DNA of 64,000 nt from Adiantum capillus-veneris (lineage: Eukaryota > Streptophyta > Polypodiopsida > Polypodiales > Pteridaceae): the NCBI GenBank assembly GCA_014529385.2, contig CM043942.1, positions 7,561,001-7,625,000 of the forward strand, given 5' to 3'. Each line of letters starts with the position of its first letter. The first letter of the stretch is position 1. Below, piece after piece: positions 37,362 through 47,519 of the stretch. The notes beneath the pieces are model-generated. The model made no database searches. It saw only the letters and a program-made list of their open reading frames with translations, and had not been told where the DNA came from. The position numbers and the translations under genes are program-made.

Positions 37362-37868
37362 TTACAAGGGTGGTAAGGTACTCTCCCAGGATCGAACTTG
37401 AAGTGGTTCATCAGGTGATTCTTGAACACTGAAAGGTGTGGATTCCTTTGTAGCTTCATGGAGGTCCACTATTGTAGGTGGAGGCTGTGTAGAAGCTTTT
37501 ACCTCTATGGATGTATTACATGAGGAGCTAGAAGCTTCATGTAATTCCCCCCTTCCTGAGCTAGGTGGAATAAATTGGTTTTGCCTTGGAGCCCAAACTA
37601 GCTCTAGACTAGGTGTGTAGCATTCTGTAATCTTTCCCTTCCCACAATCTGCCATTGGCTTTAGCGTTACATTGTTTGACTCATATGGGTTTGTTGTCGA
37701 TAGGGAAGGACACATTTTACATTTAGGTACCCAAATTTGCTCATTTCCATCATAGTAGCCTTGGGCTTCTAATAGTCGTTTTGGAATCCATCGTGATTTG
37801 GTCTTGACTCTCCTAGAGCGCGCTCTTGGTTCTCCAGGGAAATTTTTTCTTGAAATGGATGGGAGGGT
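37362..37868 (-). pseudogene. W-x-P-K tail of element B pol
   Basis: Continues the pol frame after a TGA at 37869-37871. Visible words are RWIPKRLLEAQGYYDGNEQ, IWVPKCK and LVWAPRQNQF. With WVPKAL just before the TGA there are four W-x-P-K/R motifs. The same words occur in element A (13000-13400), so the tail was under selection in their common ancestor. A Ser/Pro-rich end (STQPPPTIVDL) follows to 37362. The function is unknown; such short aromatic motifs could bind a partner protein. Confidence 0.55.
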
Positions 37869-39422
37869 TCAGGTAGTTGGAAGTAAGGCCTTGGGGACCC
37901 ATTGATATGTACTCTTAGTTCGTGCAGGTTGAGTACTTGCAATATTACTGCTTGCTGCAACTACAAGTGTTGAAGTGCTAGGTTCATGGGTAGCCGGCAA
38001 AGACGAGTTAACCACCTTGGCTTGTGAATGTTGGCTATCCTTCAACTTTGCTAGAGTTTGCAACGTAGGTGACTTTGCTTGAATGATAGGGGTAAGAGTC
38101 GGTGGTCGCGTCGTGACACTACCAGTATCCCAATCAATAGTGCATTTGGTTGCCAACATCCACGTGCGTCCCAGGTTTACGTTGCCTTCCATAGCTCCCA
38201 CGGGCATGACTAGAAACCTCTGCACTATGCTTCCATTGTCATAGACAACAGGGGTCTGAAGGACTCCAAGAATAGCAGTTTTCTTTTTATTAATGCCCTT
38301 GACTTGCATCGTACTCGGGGATAGGGTCGGTTTCCCTAATTGACACCAAACTCCATAGGATAACAAATTGTGTTTAGCTCCCGTATCTAATAAGGCATTG
38401 TATAGTACTTTCCCATAGGGGCTATTTAGCTCAATTGGGTATCGTAGCGGTGTCTCAGATTCTAATGAGTCCTCATCTGTGTCCTCGAAAAATGCTTGCG
38501 TGATTCCCAGATTAGCCTCTCGTTGGTGTCTAAGACGTTGTTGTCGTTCTCGAGCCTCAACTCTTGCTTGGATTTTTCTAAGCTCTGCTTGTTCCTTGGC
38601 AGCCTTCTTTTGATGGATAGCTTGCAACTTTTCCTGGCTTAGAGGATCATAATATCTTTTGAATTTACTCCCATTAAGGAATCCAATGGTTTCAACTCCA
38701 TCTAGAGTCTCCACACGAATGGTACCTTGTAGGGTAATTTCACACACTCGATATGGTCCCTTACCAGCGTATTTCAATTTCTTCTTTTCATTACGTACCC
38801 TGTACATAAGAACTTTATCACCAACCTTGATGCCTTTATCCTTTAAATGGCTATGAAACCACTTCTTTCTCCTATCCTTCTCCACTAGAGCATTTCGCAC
38901 AGCTAATTGCCTTTCTTCATCTAGCCTTTCCAGGATATATAATCGCTCCACTAAGGGGTTACCATCCCAACCTTCTTGAGAAGCTACTCGAAGACTAGGA
39001 ATGACAAACTCCCATGGCATAACTGCTTCTTGGCCATACACCATCTTAAACAGTGTGCAATTAATAGCAACTTTATACACAGTACGATAAGCCCATAAAG
39101 CTGATGTAAGCTTTAGGTCCCAATCAGTGCGATTAGCCTCAACTGTCTTTGTCAAAATGGAGATGAGAGTTTTGTTGGTACTCTCAGCTTGGCCATTTGC
39201 TTGGCGATTATAGGATGTAGACTTGTGGTGAGATATCATGAAGTTTGATGTGAGTTCTTTTATTACTTCATTTATAAAATGAGTTCCATTGTCACTCACA
39301 AGTTCAAAGGGGCATCCAAAACGTGTGATAATGTTCTCAAAGAGGAACTTAGCTGTTGTTTTTGCATCCACCTTTCGTGTTGCTTTTGCTTCAGCCCATT
39401 TGGTTACATAGTCGGTAGCCAC
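37869..39422 (-). CDS. Element B integrase C-terminal part and second protease-like domain
   Basis: 517 codons. It begins inside the integrase core (ATDYVTKWAEAKAT); the second catalytic Asp is in LVSDNGTHF near residue 43 and the Glu in NGQAESTNKTL near 80, 35 residues apart. A GPY/F-type element follows (AGKGPYRVCEI near 230), then a Lys/Glu/Arg-rich helix. Near residue 345 comes ALLDTGAKHNLLSYGVW and about 75 residues later NVNLGRTWML. This pairing of D-T-G-A with a late hydrophobic-Gly motif is that of a retropepsin fold. Since a protease already precedes RT, this would be a second one, in an unusual place. The frame upstream is separated from the RT ORF only by a TGA (39429-39431). Confidence 0.8.
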   Translation of the reverse strand: MATDYVTKWAEAKATRKVDAKTTAKFLFENIITRFGCPFELVSDNGTHFINEVIKELTSNFMISHHKSTSYNRQANGQAESTNKTLISILTKTVEANRTDWDLKLTSALWAYRTVYKVAINCTLFKMVYGQEAVMPWEFVIPSLRVASQEGWDGNPLVERLYILERLDEERQLAVRNALVEKDRRKKWFHSHLKDKGIKVGDKVLMYRVRNEKKKLKYAGKGPYRVCEITLQGTIRVETLDGVETIGFLNGSKFKRYYDPLSQEKLQAIHQKKAAKEQAELRKIQARVEARERQQRLRHQREANLGITQAFFEDTDEDSLESETPLRYPIELNSPYGKVLYNALLDTGAKHNLLSYGVWCQLGKPTLSPSTMQVKGINKKKTAILGVLQTPVVYDNGSIVQRFLVMPVGAMEGNVNLGRTWMLATKCTIDWDTGSVTTRPPTLTPIIQAKSPTLQTLAKLKDSQHSQAKVVNSSLPATHEPSTSTLVVAASSNIASTQPARTKSTYQWVPKALLPTT

Positions 39423-39431
39423 AATGATATA

Positions 39432-41471
39432 TCATGATTGCGTGTTACGTGCAGCTGGACTAATCGGTTCTACAAAGTCTAAGCCCCACTTTTCAAATGG
39501 TTGGGTTACCTTGATGGGATGTAGAGGCATCCTATCCCTTCTTTGTGGCTTGTTGAAGCGTTGGCATTCATCACATACCTTTGCAAAAAGTGATGCATCC
39601 TTAAACAGAGTGGGCCACCAATAGCCTGACTGTAAGATCTTTCGGGCAGTCAACTTTCCTGAAAAGTGACCACCAGCTACGCCCATGTGTGCCTCTTGTA
39701 GAATATATAAATACTCATCCTCGCGGGCACAGCGTCTAAGAACATCATCTTTTCCTCTCTTATAGAGAGTTCCAGCCAGTAAGCAATAGGGTTCGCATTC
39801 CTTGATTAATTTTCGAGCTATATCTTTTCGCAGCTCTTTGGGTGGAAAACCATTAACTAAGAAGTTAACAATCTTTTCACTCCATTCAGGCATTGTCTCA
39901 ACAATGAACAAAAAAGTATCAGGAAATTCATCATCAACCCCCGTAGGAGCTTTGCCATTAGGGATACGAGATAAATGATCCGCCATGACATGTTTCCTCC
40001 CAGGCCTCACAACAACGGTGAAGTCAAACTCAAGAAGAATTAACAACCATCGTGTAATTCGACCTGTGGAACACGGCTTGTTTACCAAATATAGCAATGC
40101 TTGATGATCAACATAAAACACAAACTTGGTAGCAAGAAGGTAATAGCAAAATTTCTTTACTGCGTAAATCATAGCTAGACCTTCGCGCTCTGTAGTAGTG
40201 TAGTTCATCTCGGCATCATTTAATTGGCGACTTGCAAAGCTAATAGGGAAGTCCAATTTATGTTCTCCCGGTTGAGTTAGAACACACCCAATAGAAAAAT
40301 TTGATGCATCAATATGCACATGAAAAGGTACATTCCAATCAGGTGTTCGCAGGATTGGAGCACTTGTTAGGGCCTTCTTTAATAACTCATAAGATTGATG
40401 ACATTCTTCCGTCCAGTGAAACTCGATAAGAAGCTTGTACAATGGACGCACTATCTTGGCAAAGTTTAAAATAAACCTTCGATAATAACCAACATGGCCC
40501 ATAAATCTTTGAACTCCTTTATAGTTCGTAGGTGGTGGCAAATCGGCAATGGATTTAATCTTACTCTTATCTGTGGATATCCCGTTCTTGGACACTATAT
40601 GCCCTAGAATGACTCCATGCTTAACCCAAAATTGGCATTTGAAAGGGTTCAATGAGATGCGATAAAATCTGCACCTTTCAAATATTTTTCGTAGATATAA
40701 CAAATGCTTCTCCCAATAAGAATAAACACAAAGGTCGTTTAGGAAAGCTTCACAAAACTCCCTTAGAAATTCTTTAAAAGCAGTGTTTATTAATCGTTGG
40801 AATGTAGCAGGGGCATTTGTTAAGCCAAAAGCCATAACACAAAATGCAAACAGTCCAAACTCTGTGATAAAAGCAGTTTTAGCTTGGTCCTCTAATGCAA
40901 TTGTGATTTGATTGTAACCAGAGTACCCATCTAAAAAGCTATAAGCTTCCTTGCCCGCAACTCTTTCAAGCACATGTTCTGAATATGGCAAGGGATAATG
41001 ATCTCTCCTAGTGGCTGCATTAACTTTCTTGAGGTCCACGCACACTCTTAGTTTCCCATTCTTTTTTGGCACAATGACTATTGGAGAAACCCATTCTGAG
41101 TGCTCAATAGGGTATATGAATCCACATTGGATAAGTTTTTCAATCTCCTCTTGTACAATTTTGGCGTACTTAGGATTCATTGGATAGGGTCGTTGCTGGA
41201 CGGGTTTAGCAGTGTTGATCATGGGAATTGTATGTTGCACCACAAAAGGTGGAACACCCTTCATGTCATGATATGTCCAAGCAAAGATATCCTTGTATTC
41301 CTTGAGGAGCTCCTTAAGTACAGCCTCTTCAGTTTCGGTAAGGTCTTGAGCAATAAAGACTGGTTTAGACTCCTCACCTGGTTCTGCTAATTCTATCTCT
41401 TTAACTACCGCTGGACCATCATAGACTCCACTGCTTCCATTGGTAGGTATTCGTTGGGCTTTGGCATACAC
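39432..41471 (-). pseudogene. Element B reverse transcriptase, RNase H and integrase zinc domain
   Basis: 679 codons in the same frame as its neighbours; coding continues upstream of the first ATG to the TGA at 41619. RT: WVSPIVIVPKKNGKLRVCVD near residue 125, SFLDGYSGYNQI near 190, VMAFGLTNAPATFQRL near 225. The Y-x-D-D box is FLND (40734-40745), so the first catalytic Asp is lost. RNase H follows: FHVHIDASNFSIGCVL near 385, TTTEREGLAMIYAVK, FYVDHQALLYL near 465 and MADHLSRIPNG. Integrase zinc residues are in HMGVAGGHF and CDECQRF. The first catalytic Asp is in WGLDFVEP just before the stop. Apart from the RT box the domains look whole. Confidence 0.9.
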
Positions 41472-41618
41472 AACCTTTCGCTCCCCCGTGGTATAAGATT
41501 TAAAATTTTCAAGAGCCGTATGTAAGTCAGCAGGCTCTTGTCCTGACAGAGACCTTTCTTTTAGTTCTGCCTCCTTTTGTTGTTGAGCTAACTCTCGGTT
41601 TTGACGTCTTCTTATAGT

Positions 41619-42269
41619 TCAACTCAATTTCGGCTCTGTAACCTCCAATTGAGCGAGGTCAATGGGTCGCGGGCTGCACCACATGACACTCTGGAGATGT
41701 TCACCCCAATTGTCTACTAGCTTTCGATGAGCATCACATGCCCCTAGATAGCTAAGCCATTCTGCAGTAGATCTTTCCTTGTTTATCCTAGCTCTCACAT
41801 TTGCTCGATATCGTCGTCTCTTATATGACCTTTGTTTCTTGTTAAGGTTTTGATTTTGGTAAATGTTTGAACTCGACTCGCCTGATAGGTCTTCGCTTGT
41901 ATCTTCTTCACTCTCATATAAATTACCATAGATGGTCGTACTAGGCCTTGAGTGTTCAGTTTCTATACTTGGCTCACTCGATGTTTCCTCAGGTTCCGAA
42001 TCCATTTCTCCCTGAGATTCCATTTCTGATGTGTATTGGCCTGAAGCCTTTGAGGAATCATCGGTTTCACTCTCAGATAGGTTTGCCTCTTTCTTATCAT
42101 CAGATGTTACATGCGCTACACCTAACATGTTTACTGGTGCAATGTGTGGTATCTCTTCCCCATATGGTGTTACCCAGGTTGTTCCTCTAGCTCCCCATGT
42201 ATCTATAGTTGCCGCTAGGTGTACCCAATCGACATTGTCTGACTCAGCCATTCCGGGTAGGATATCCAT
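41619..42269 (-). CDS. Element B linker ORF between first protease and RT
   Basis: 216 codons, in frame with both neighbours and separated from each by a single TGA. The first half holds an aspartate/serine-rich acidic region (SESETDD-like, then QGEMDSEPEE). The second half is basic (KKQRSYKRRRYRANVRARIN), then AEWLSYLGACDAHRKLVDN. No known domain. Element A keeps the acidic and basic parts, and C has a similar but diverged segment near 62330-62740. It is probably a spacer of the polyprotein and not a separate gene. Confidence 0.6.
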   Translation of the reverse strand: MDILPGMAESDNVDWVHLAATIDTWGARGTTWVTPYGEEIPHIAPVNMLGVAHVTSDDKKEANLSESETDDSSKASGQYTSEMESQGEMDSEPEETSSEPSIETEHSRPSTTIYGNLYESEEDTSEDLSGESSSNIYQNQNLNKKQRSYKRRRYRANVRARINKERSTAEWLSYLGACDAHRKLVDNWGEHLQSVMWCSPRPIDLAQLEVTEPKLS

Positions 42270-42413
42270 ATAAGGAGAGTTCTCCCCAATATCCGTGTCT
42301 TCGTTACACGTGTAACAATACTGTAATGGAGCTGAGTGAATTTTTGTGTCTGATCGATTATCAATGATGAATTTATTTCCTAGAGGATGCGTTCGACCAC
42401 TTAAAAGATCAAC

Positions 42414-45362
42414 TCAAATGACAGAGTCTTGGAACTGTAAATAGACGTGGTTTTTGGACCAGTCATGCACCATTTTTGCTTCCCTCATGAATGGACGCCC
42501 TAAGATCATCTCAAATGACATAGGATGCTTGGAAAAATCCATAACAATGAAAGTCTGCCTTACCTTGTGTCCCAAGATCTTGATCCTGAGATCCTTTAGC
42601 ATTCCAATAGGCGTAACAATAGATCCATTAGCCATTTTTACCACTACGCTTGTGGCTTCAAGGTGAGGTCTCCCCATAGACTCCCAACAACTCTTTGTCA
42701 CCATGCTGACTCCCGCACCACCGTCAAGGACCCCCTTTACAGTTAATCCTTTAGTAGTGATTGATAGAGTAGCATTAGATTCATCACCTTCAAAGTATTG
42801 CCCCAACTTGTTAACGGGTATTTCAATTACAGATTCATGTCCCGCTAGGTCAGATGGTGGTGCTAAATGTTCCTCATCATTCATCACCGAGTCAGGTTTG
42901 TTCATATGTGCAAACTGTGGTAATCCGGCCTGTAATTCTCCATTGAGAAGCGCTCGCAGTGCTAGGAATAATTCTGGATCTCCGTATAACTTAGACATGA
43001 TAGTCGTACGTGTTTCTGAGGACATGAAATCCATCAGCTTGGCAACATTTAATGGCATCTTGTGGGACGTAGGACCCTGACAAGAGAATGGTGGAGATGG
43101 AATCTCCACTTCCTCAAGGGGATTGGGCATTCCCTCATTGAACATTCTCTCTAGTAGGAAAGGTGTGTGTCCACTTTCAGATGTCCTACCCTCACTCTCT
43201 TCCCGAATGATACTGGGTATAGCTAACGGCCTGTAGTTCTTGTGAGGTTGCACTTGTGTGGGAAACACTGTGTCTGACATCTGGATATGTTTGGGTTCAG
43301 GTTCTAATTTTCGTTGAGTATCTTCCACCAAACCCCTCAGTTGTTGGACTCGTTCAATTTCCACTGTTGGGTTTGGATAGGTTCCAATCTTTCTCTTGCA
43401 ATCCTCATTTTTTGTCTCTCGTGGCTTATCTTGGGGGTTCGCAACTGGGTGGTTTAACTTTAAATACTCTTTTGGTGTTCGTAGTAATTCCCTCTCGTGA
43501 TCCTCCTCACTGGCTTTTTCCTTTGTAGTAACAGTTTTGGTCTCCGTGGTCTCTATCGAATCTGAGTCATCCTCAGGGTCATTCATATACACGGGATCCT
43601 CTCCTGTCCCTATGTTAGTCTTTGAACTAGGTTTTGAGCTAGAAGCATTAAGGGATTTCTTTCTTCGTGTTTTCTTCTTTCTCGCTCGGCCAATGGATGC
43701 AGCATCTCTCTCTTCGAGGATGTAATTTTTCTTTTGGAGCATCGACCGTGTGAGTGCATTCACTGGTGCTATGTTTATAGTTGGTGGTGTCCCATCAACA
43801 ATCTCTATTATGTTCAATGGTGTGATTTTCGGTGCGTTTGGATTGTTAGGACACTGTGCGATCAAATGATCTATGCCACAACGATTACAAGTGAGTATTG
43901 GCACTGCCAATGCACTCCCTTGACTTGTTTGCATTAGTGCGGCATTCTTTTGCATTCTAATGGGGCACTCAGGTACTCGATGTGGTCCACCACATTCGTA
44001 GCACTGAAGAGGTGGTCTCCGAGCAAAACTATTAATGTTTTGGCCTCTTGCTCCTAGCGCAGTAGCTTGATATACCGGTTTGATTTGTCCCCAATGGTCT
44101 TCCATATAGTACATGGGACACTCCTCAAGCATGTCGACTCCATAGGTGATACTAGAGTCTATGTCCTCTTCGCAATCTACATAAGTACTAGATGACTCGC
44201 AACCTATTTGGTTCATAGGTGTAACTCTTGGATGAGGGGGTTGCGGTCCTAGCACTGGAGGTGGCAACGGTGTGGTTTGGACCACATTTTGGGTTCTAGG
44301 GACCATGTTCTGTAATGGCAACTGTTGCTCCATGGGTGGGGTAGGCATCAATGTAGGAACTCGAGGTGAGTCTGCCCAAGCTATAGGCGGTCTATTTTCC
44401 ATGATGCGTTTAAGCATTAGGCAATCCTTCGCTTGATGGCCATACCTACCACACGCGTTACAAGTCCCGTTAAACTTTACTCTGAAAGTAGGGCATTCAC
44501 TCGTAGTATGTGGGCCCAAGAAAATTGAGCACCATTGTTGCTCCCTTCTTAGATACATATGAGTGTTTTGTGGAGCACGATTACCCCTAAGGCTTTCTTG
44601 GATGGCCTTGGTGAGATCTGCCAAAGTCATCTCAGATATTGTTTGCTCTTTCACGATTGGCTTTATCTTCATTGGCTCATGCCCTGACACTTGCGAGCTA
44701 CTAGACTTCGGCTCGGCAGACACTCTTTCTCCTGCAATCATTAAATTATCCTCCAATTGGATTGCATTCATGGTGACTGCTTCCCAAGTAGTGATACCTC
44801 TAATGACTAGGCCATTATAGATACTTTCATGTCGTAGTCCCCTAATGAATCTATCGAGCAATTGGTTGTTGTTGAATCGCTCGTTTGGATTGCATCGAGA
44901 ATTCAAATTCTTTAGGCGACAAATGAAGTCTCTCACGGATTCACCTTCTTCTCGTTGGGCTTTCTGGAGCTGAGAGGCTACACCCCAAAGTACTCCCTCT
45001 TGTATGTATTCTTTTAAGAACAGTCTCCTAAGAGTAGAGTAGATCGTTTTCTCTTCTACTCTTAAGGTTCTATACCAATCTCCAGCCTTTCCACTTAGGG
45101 TCAAACTCAAAGCCTTACACTTATGTAGCTCATTGTGCTCTTCCAAGGAATCGCACACATGTTCAAAGACTTCCATATTCTTTCTAGCATCTCCATCTCC
45201 ACTGAATTTCTGTGTGAGCTTAGCTACTTGGGCTGCCTTGCTCCTAGGCTCTCTATCAGGTGCACTACGCATGTTTTCCGCAATACAGCGACCGATAGTT
45301 TGAGAAAATGCTGCCAAATCTCCTATTGTTTTCCACAATAGAGCGACCGATAGTTTGAGCAA
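42414..45362 (-). CDS. Element B gag core, three zinc knuckles and first protease
   Basis: 982 codons. The gag core spans about residues 48-215 (HKCKALSLTLSGKAGDWYR, LKNLNSRCNPNERFN, LLDRFIRGLRHESIYNGL). Three knuckles follow: CNACGRYGHQAKDC near 300 (C-x2-C-x4-H-x4-C), then CYECGGPHRVPEC near 451 and CNRCGIDHLIAQC near 491 (both with x3 in the middle). A basic run (RKKKTRRKKS) is next. The protease starts near residue 860 with NKLGQYFEGDESNAT, active site LDGGAGVSMV near 877 and closing motif EMILGRPFMREAK. DGG in place of DSG/DTG also occurs in other plant gypsy proteases. The frame ends in TGA at 42414-42416. Its start is artificial: it lies in the second unit of a 55-bp duplication. Confidence 0.88.
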   Translation of the reverse strand: MLKLSVALLWKTIGDLAAFSQTIGRCIAENMRSAPDREPRSKAAQVAKLTQKFSGDGDARKNMEVFEHVCDSLEEHNELHKCKALSLTLSGKAGDWYRTLRVEEKTIYSTLRRLFLKEYIQEGVLWGVASQLQKAQREEGESVRDFICRLKNLNSRCNPNERFNNNQLLDRFIRGLRHESIYNGLVIRGITTWEAVTMNAIQLEDNLMIAGERVSAEPKSSSSQVSGHEPMKIKPIVKEQTISEMTLADLTKAIQESLRGNRAPQNTHMYLRREQQWCSIFLGPHTTSECPTFRVKFNGTCNACGRYGHQAKDCLMLKRIMENRPPIAWADSPRVPTLMPTPPMEQQLPLQNMVPRTQNVVQTTPLPPPVLGPQPPHPRVTPMNQIGCESSSTYVDCEEDIDSSITYGVDMLEECPMYYMEDHWGQIKPVYQATALGARGQNINSFARRPPLQCYECGGPHRVPECPIRMQKNAALMQTSQGSALAVPILTCNRCGIDHLIAQCPNNPNAPKITPLNIIEIVDGTPPTINIAPVNALTRSMLQKKNYILEERDAASIGRARKKKTRRKKSLNASSSKPSSKTNIGTGEDPVYMNDPEDDSDSIETTETKTVTTKEKASEEDHERELLRTPKEYLKLNHPVANPQDKPRETKNEDCKRKIGTYPNPTVEIERVQQLRGLVEDTQRKLEPEPKHIQMSDTVFPTQVQPHKNYRPLAIPSIIREESEGRTSESGHTPFLLERMFNEGMPNPLEEVEIPSPPFSCQGPTSHKMPLNVAKLMDFMSSETRTTIMSKLYGDPELFLALRALLNGELQAGLPQFAHMNKPDSVMNDEEHLAPPSDLAGHESVIEIPVNKLGQYFEGDESNATLSITTKGLTVKGVLDGGAGVSMVTKSCWESMGRPHLEATSVVVKMANGSIVTPIGMLKDLRIKILGHKVRQTFIVMDFSKHPMSFEMILGRPFMREAKMVHDWSKNHVYLQFQDSVI

Positions 45363-45999
45363 ATGCTGCCAAATATCCTATTTGAGCAGGTATAATGGGT
45401 GTATGTGCTCCTGGAACCACATGTGAGATGGGAGTTGGCCTTGGCCTTGGCATACGCGCGGCTCTTGGGTCCCATATTTCGTATGGTGGTGTACCAGACG
45501 GTGGTCCAAAGTTTACAGGCGTGGCCCTAGGCATAGGGGGTGCCTGATATGGCATGTTATTATTAAATGGCATGGCTCCACTTGTATAAGAGCTTGGATA
45601 ATGCCATTGTGGATTGTAAGCTCTTGGAATAATCGGAGGTGTAGGAGCTACATGAGGCTGAGGTACGACATGTGCACATGATTGATACATACATGTAGGT
45701 ATAGTTGGGGGCACTGTGCTACTAGGCATCGGCGCAGTATTAACAAATGAACTCCATAGTGTACTTCTTGTCACGCTCACCACTGGGATATGCATGGTAG
45801 CCGTAGTGTCATTAAGAGAAAGATGAGCTAGATCTGGGAAGGTAAAGCTGCCACTTGTGGGCTCAGATTGTACTGAGGCTCCTGGCGAAACAACATATGG
45901 AGGATCAATGGGGCTCACTGAGGGAGTCTCCATTTGTAATAGGGTTGTTTGGTTGGCCTTTCCCGTATCCAAGAATCTCATTAGGCCTGTTAAAGGCAT
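45265..45999 (-). pseudogene. Element B gag, proline-rich middle part
   Basis: Same frame as the upstream piece, from which only a TAA near 46020 separates it. It begins MPLTGLMRFLDTGKANQ, as in element A, and becomes rich in Pro, Thr and Tyr (VPPTIPTCMYQSC, NPQWHYPSSY, PPYEIWDPRAARMPRPRP). It leaves the frame in the 55-bp duplication, where AFAQTIGRSI corresponds to AFSQTIGRCI at the start of the next ORF. Confidence 0.7.
45274..45383 (-). repeat. Tandem duplication, 2 x 55 bp, in element B gag
   Basis: Units 45274-45328 and 45329-45383 both start TTTTCC and share GCGACCGATAGTTTGAG. They differ at five positions. Fifty-five is not a multiple of three, so the duplication puts the N-terminal gag out of frame with the gag core. 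Confidence 0.92.
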
Positions 46000-46020
46000 G
46001 TTGATCCCTGTGTTCTGTCT

Positions 46021-46881
46021 TTATAACTCGACAATCCTATGGAGGACATCACAGACTTTCTGTTGTTGCTCATCTATGCTAGTAGCACCCGATGTGGATT
46101 GTAGAACATCTAACCAACCCACATGATAGGTGTGTCCTATGTACCGATCAGTTAAAGCTTCCGCTTGTAGGTCATACTCCCAATTTTCGTTTAGGAATAT
46201 CCCATCTAGGCCTGGCGTGCTGGAGGTTTCCCTCAAGGTGGAAGCATTATTGCTCCCCATCGCTTGCCCCTCCGTGACTACTACCTTGGGAGCACTCGGT
46301 TGCTCGGCTGGCATGATTGTTGTCATAGGAGCCTTTGCTTTCAGGGCTCGACTTTGTTCTAGCCTTCGTAGGTTCTCAATTTCCCTCTCCCTTGTTGCTT
46401 GCATATAGCATTCGATCTCTTGCACTTCAGCAAGACTCCTACCATCGGGTAGTAGAACCTCAGAGAGAGATAGTCCTAAAGGATCAGGAGGTGCAGTGGA
46501 TGGAACATTCACATGCACACTCTCAAGAAGCATAGGGTCTATTTTAGGCATGAATGACGAATTTACTTCCCCACTCCCTTCATTTATTTCATTAACCGCA
46601 TGTTCGGAGCGAGTAGCTCTACTAAGGGTCTCTTTTAAGCGGCTAAACACGCTGGACTCGGGCCGTGGGCCCATGGCATGCATGTCTTGACTTGAACTAT
46701 CAGGGTTTGGTGTAGGATACCCCTCCATGACTTCGTAGTCAGAGGAAGAATCACTAGACGCGATATGAGGATCTTGGTTCGTGCTACCTTGAGTCCCGGC
46801 CAAAGGTCCAGAACCTAGGGTGGAGGAATAATGGGTGCCCGTGTAAATGGAGGCACTACCAATATGCTCGTGCTCTAACAC
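46021..46881 (-). pseudogene. Element B gag N-terminal part
   Basis: 286 codons with MLEHEHIGSASIYTG at the start. Ser/Asp-rich at first (SSDSSSDYEVMEGYP), then a helical Glu/Arg-rich part (LLPDGRSLAEVQEIECY, REREIENLRRLEQSRALK), then GHTYHVGWLDVLQSTSG. Element A has the same order. The stop TAA falls where A reads through (ELERHN). I know no family for this N-terminal extension; in position it is the start of the gag polyprotein. Confidence 0.7.
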
Positions 46882-47500
46882 TCATCCAGAGCGTAGGTAC
46901 ATGTGACCTCCACACTCTAAACGCGTTGGTGAGTGCCCGTGAAGGCTGCTCACTTAGTTTTTTTTTTTTGGTGTTTATAACCCAAGTTTTTCATTATTCT
47001 TGGTTATTTTTTGTAACCAAGCCACAAAATATAGCGTGTAATATCTCAAGACGAGCGTTTTGGCTAAAGGAACGTGCCGTGCTTTACAGCTCCCTATTCG
47101 GCTACGTGAAGACCTCGAAATCCTAAAAATTATCTTTATAGTCCTCGAAATCCTAAAAATAGTTTTTAAATATAAAAAGGTGTATAAACTATAGTTTAAA
47201 ACTGAGGACTGAGGTCTGGGTTTGAGCTTGGGCTTGGGGAATGATTCCCAGCTCGATCCTTCTTTTAATTTTTTATTTTTTAAAAAAGATTTTTTTAATA
47301 AGAAAAAGTCGTTGCGGCCACGCCACGCACGCGCGCACACACACACTTAACCTACACCTAACTTATCTACTTACAACTAATAGAGATACTGCCACACACA
47401 CTCTAACACTGTTTACACAGTACTACAGTAGTTAATAGATCTACAAAACTAACCTTACAGAACTAACATTCCATAGCTAATACCTTATTTCTAACAATAC
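46882..47500 (-). other. Element B 5' leader
   Basis: Short leader of about 600 bp between primer site and gag. It contains a direct repeat (GTCCTCGAAATCCTAAAAAT-like, 47112-47161) but none of the palindromes of the other gypsy leaders. Confidence 0.6.
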
Positions 47501-47515
47501 ATTGCAGCGGCGCCA
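47501..47515 (-). promoter_or_regulatory. Primer binding site of element B
   Basis: On the minus strand TGGCGCCGCTGCAAT, four nucleotides from the LTR. The first 12 positions fit the complement of tRNA-Asp with one mismatch, and the rest diverge. Confidence 0.65.
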
Positions 47516-47519
47516 AAAA

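Noticed and set aside
38659-38856. Plus-strand ORFs inside element B
   Set aside because: They are antisense shadows of the gag-pol polyprotein, as are those at 41100, 42703, 43256, 44563 and 45857.
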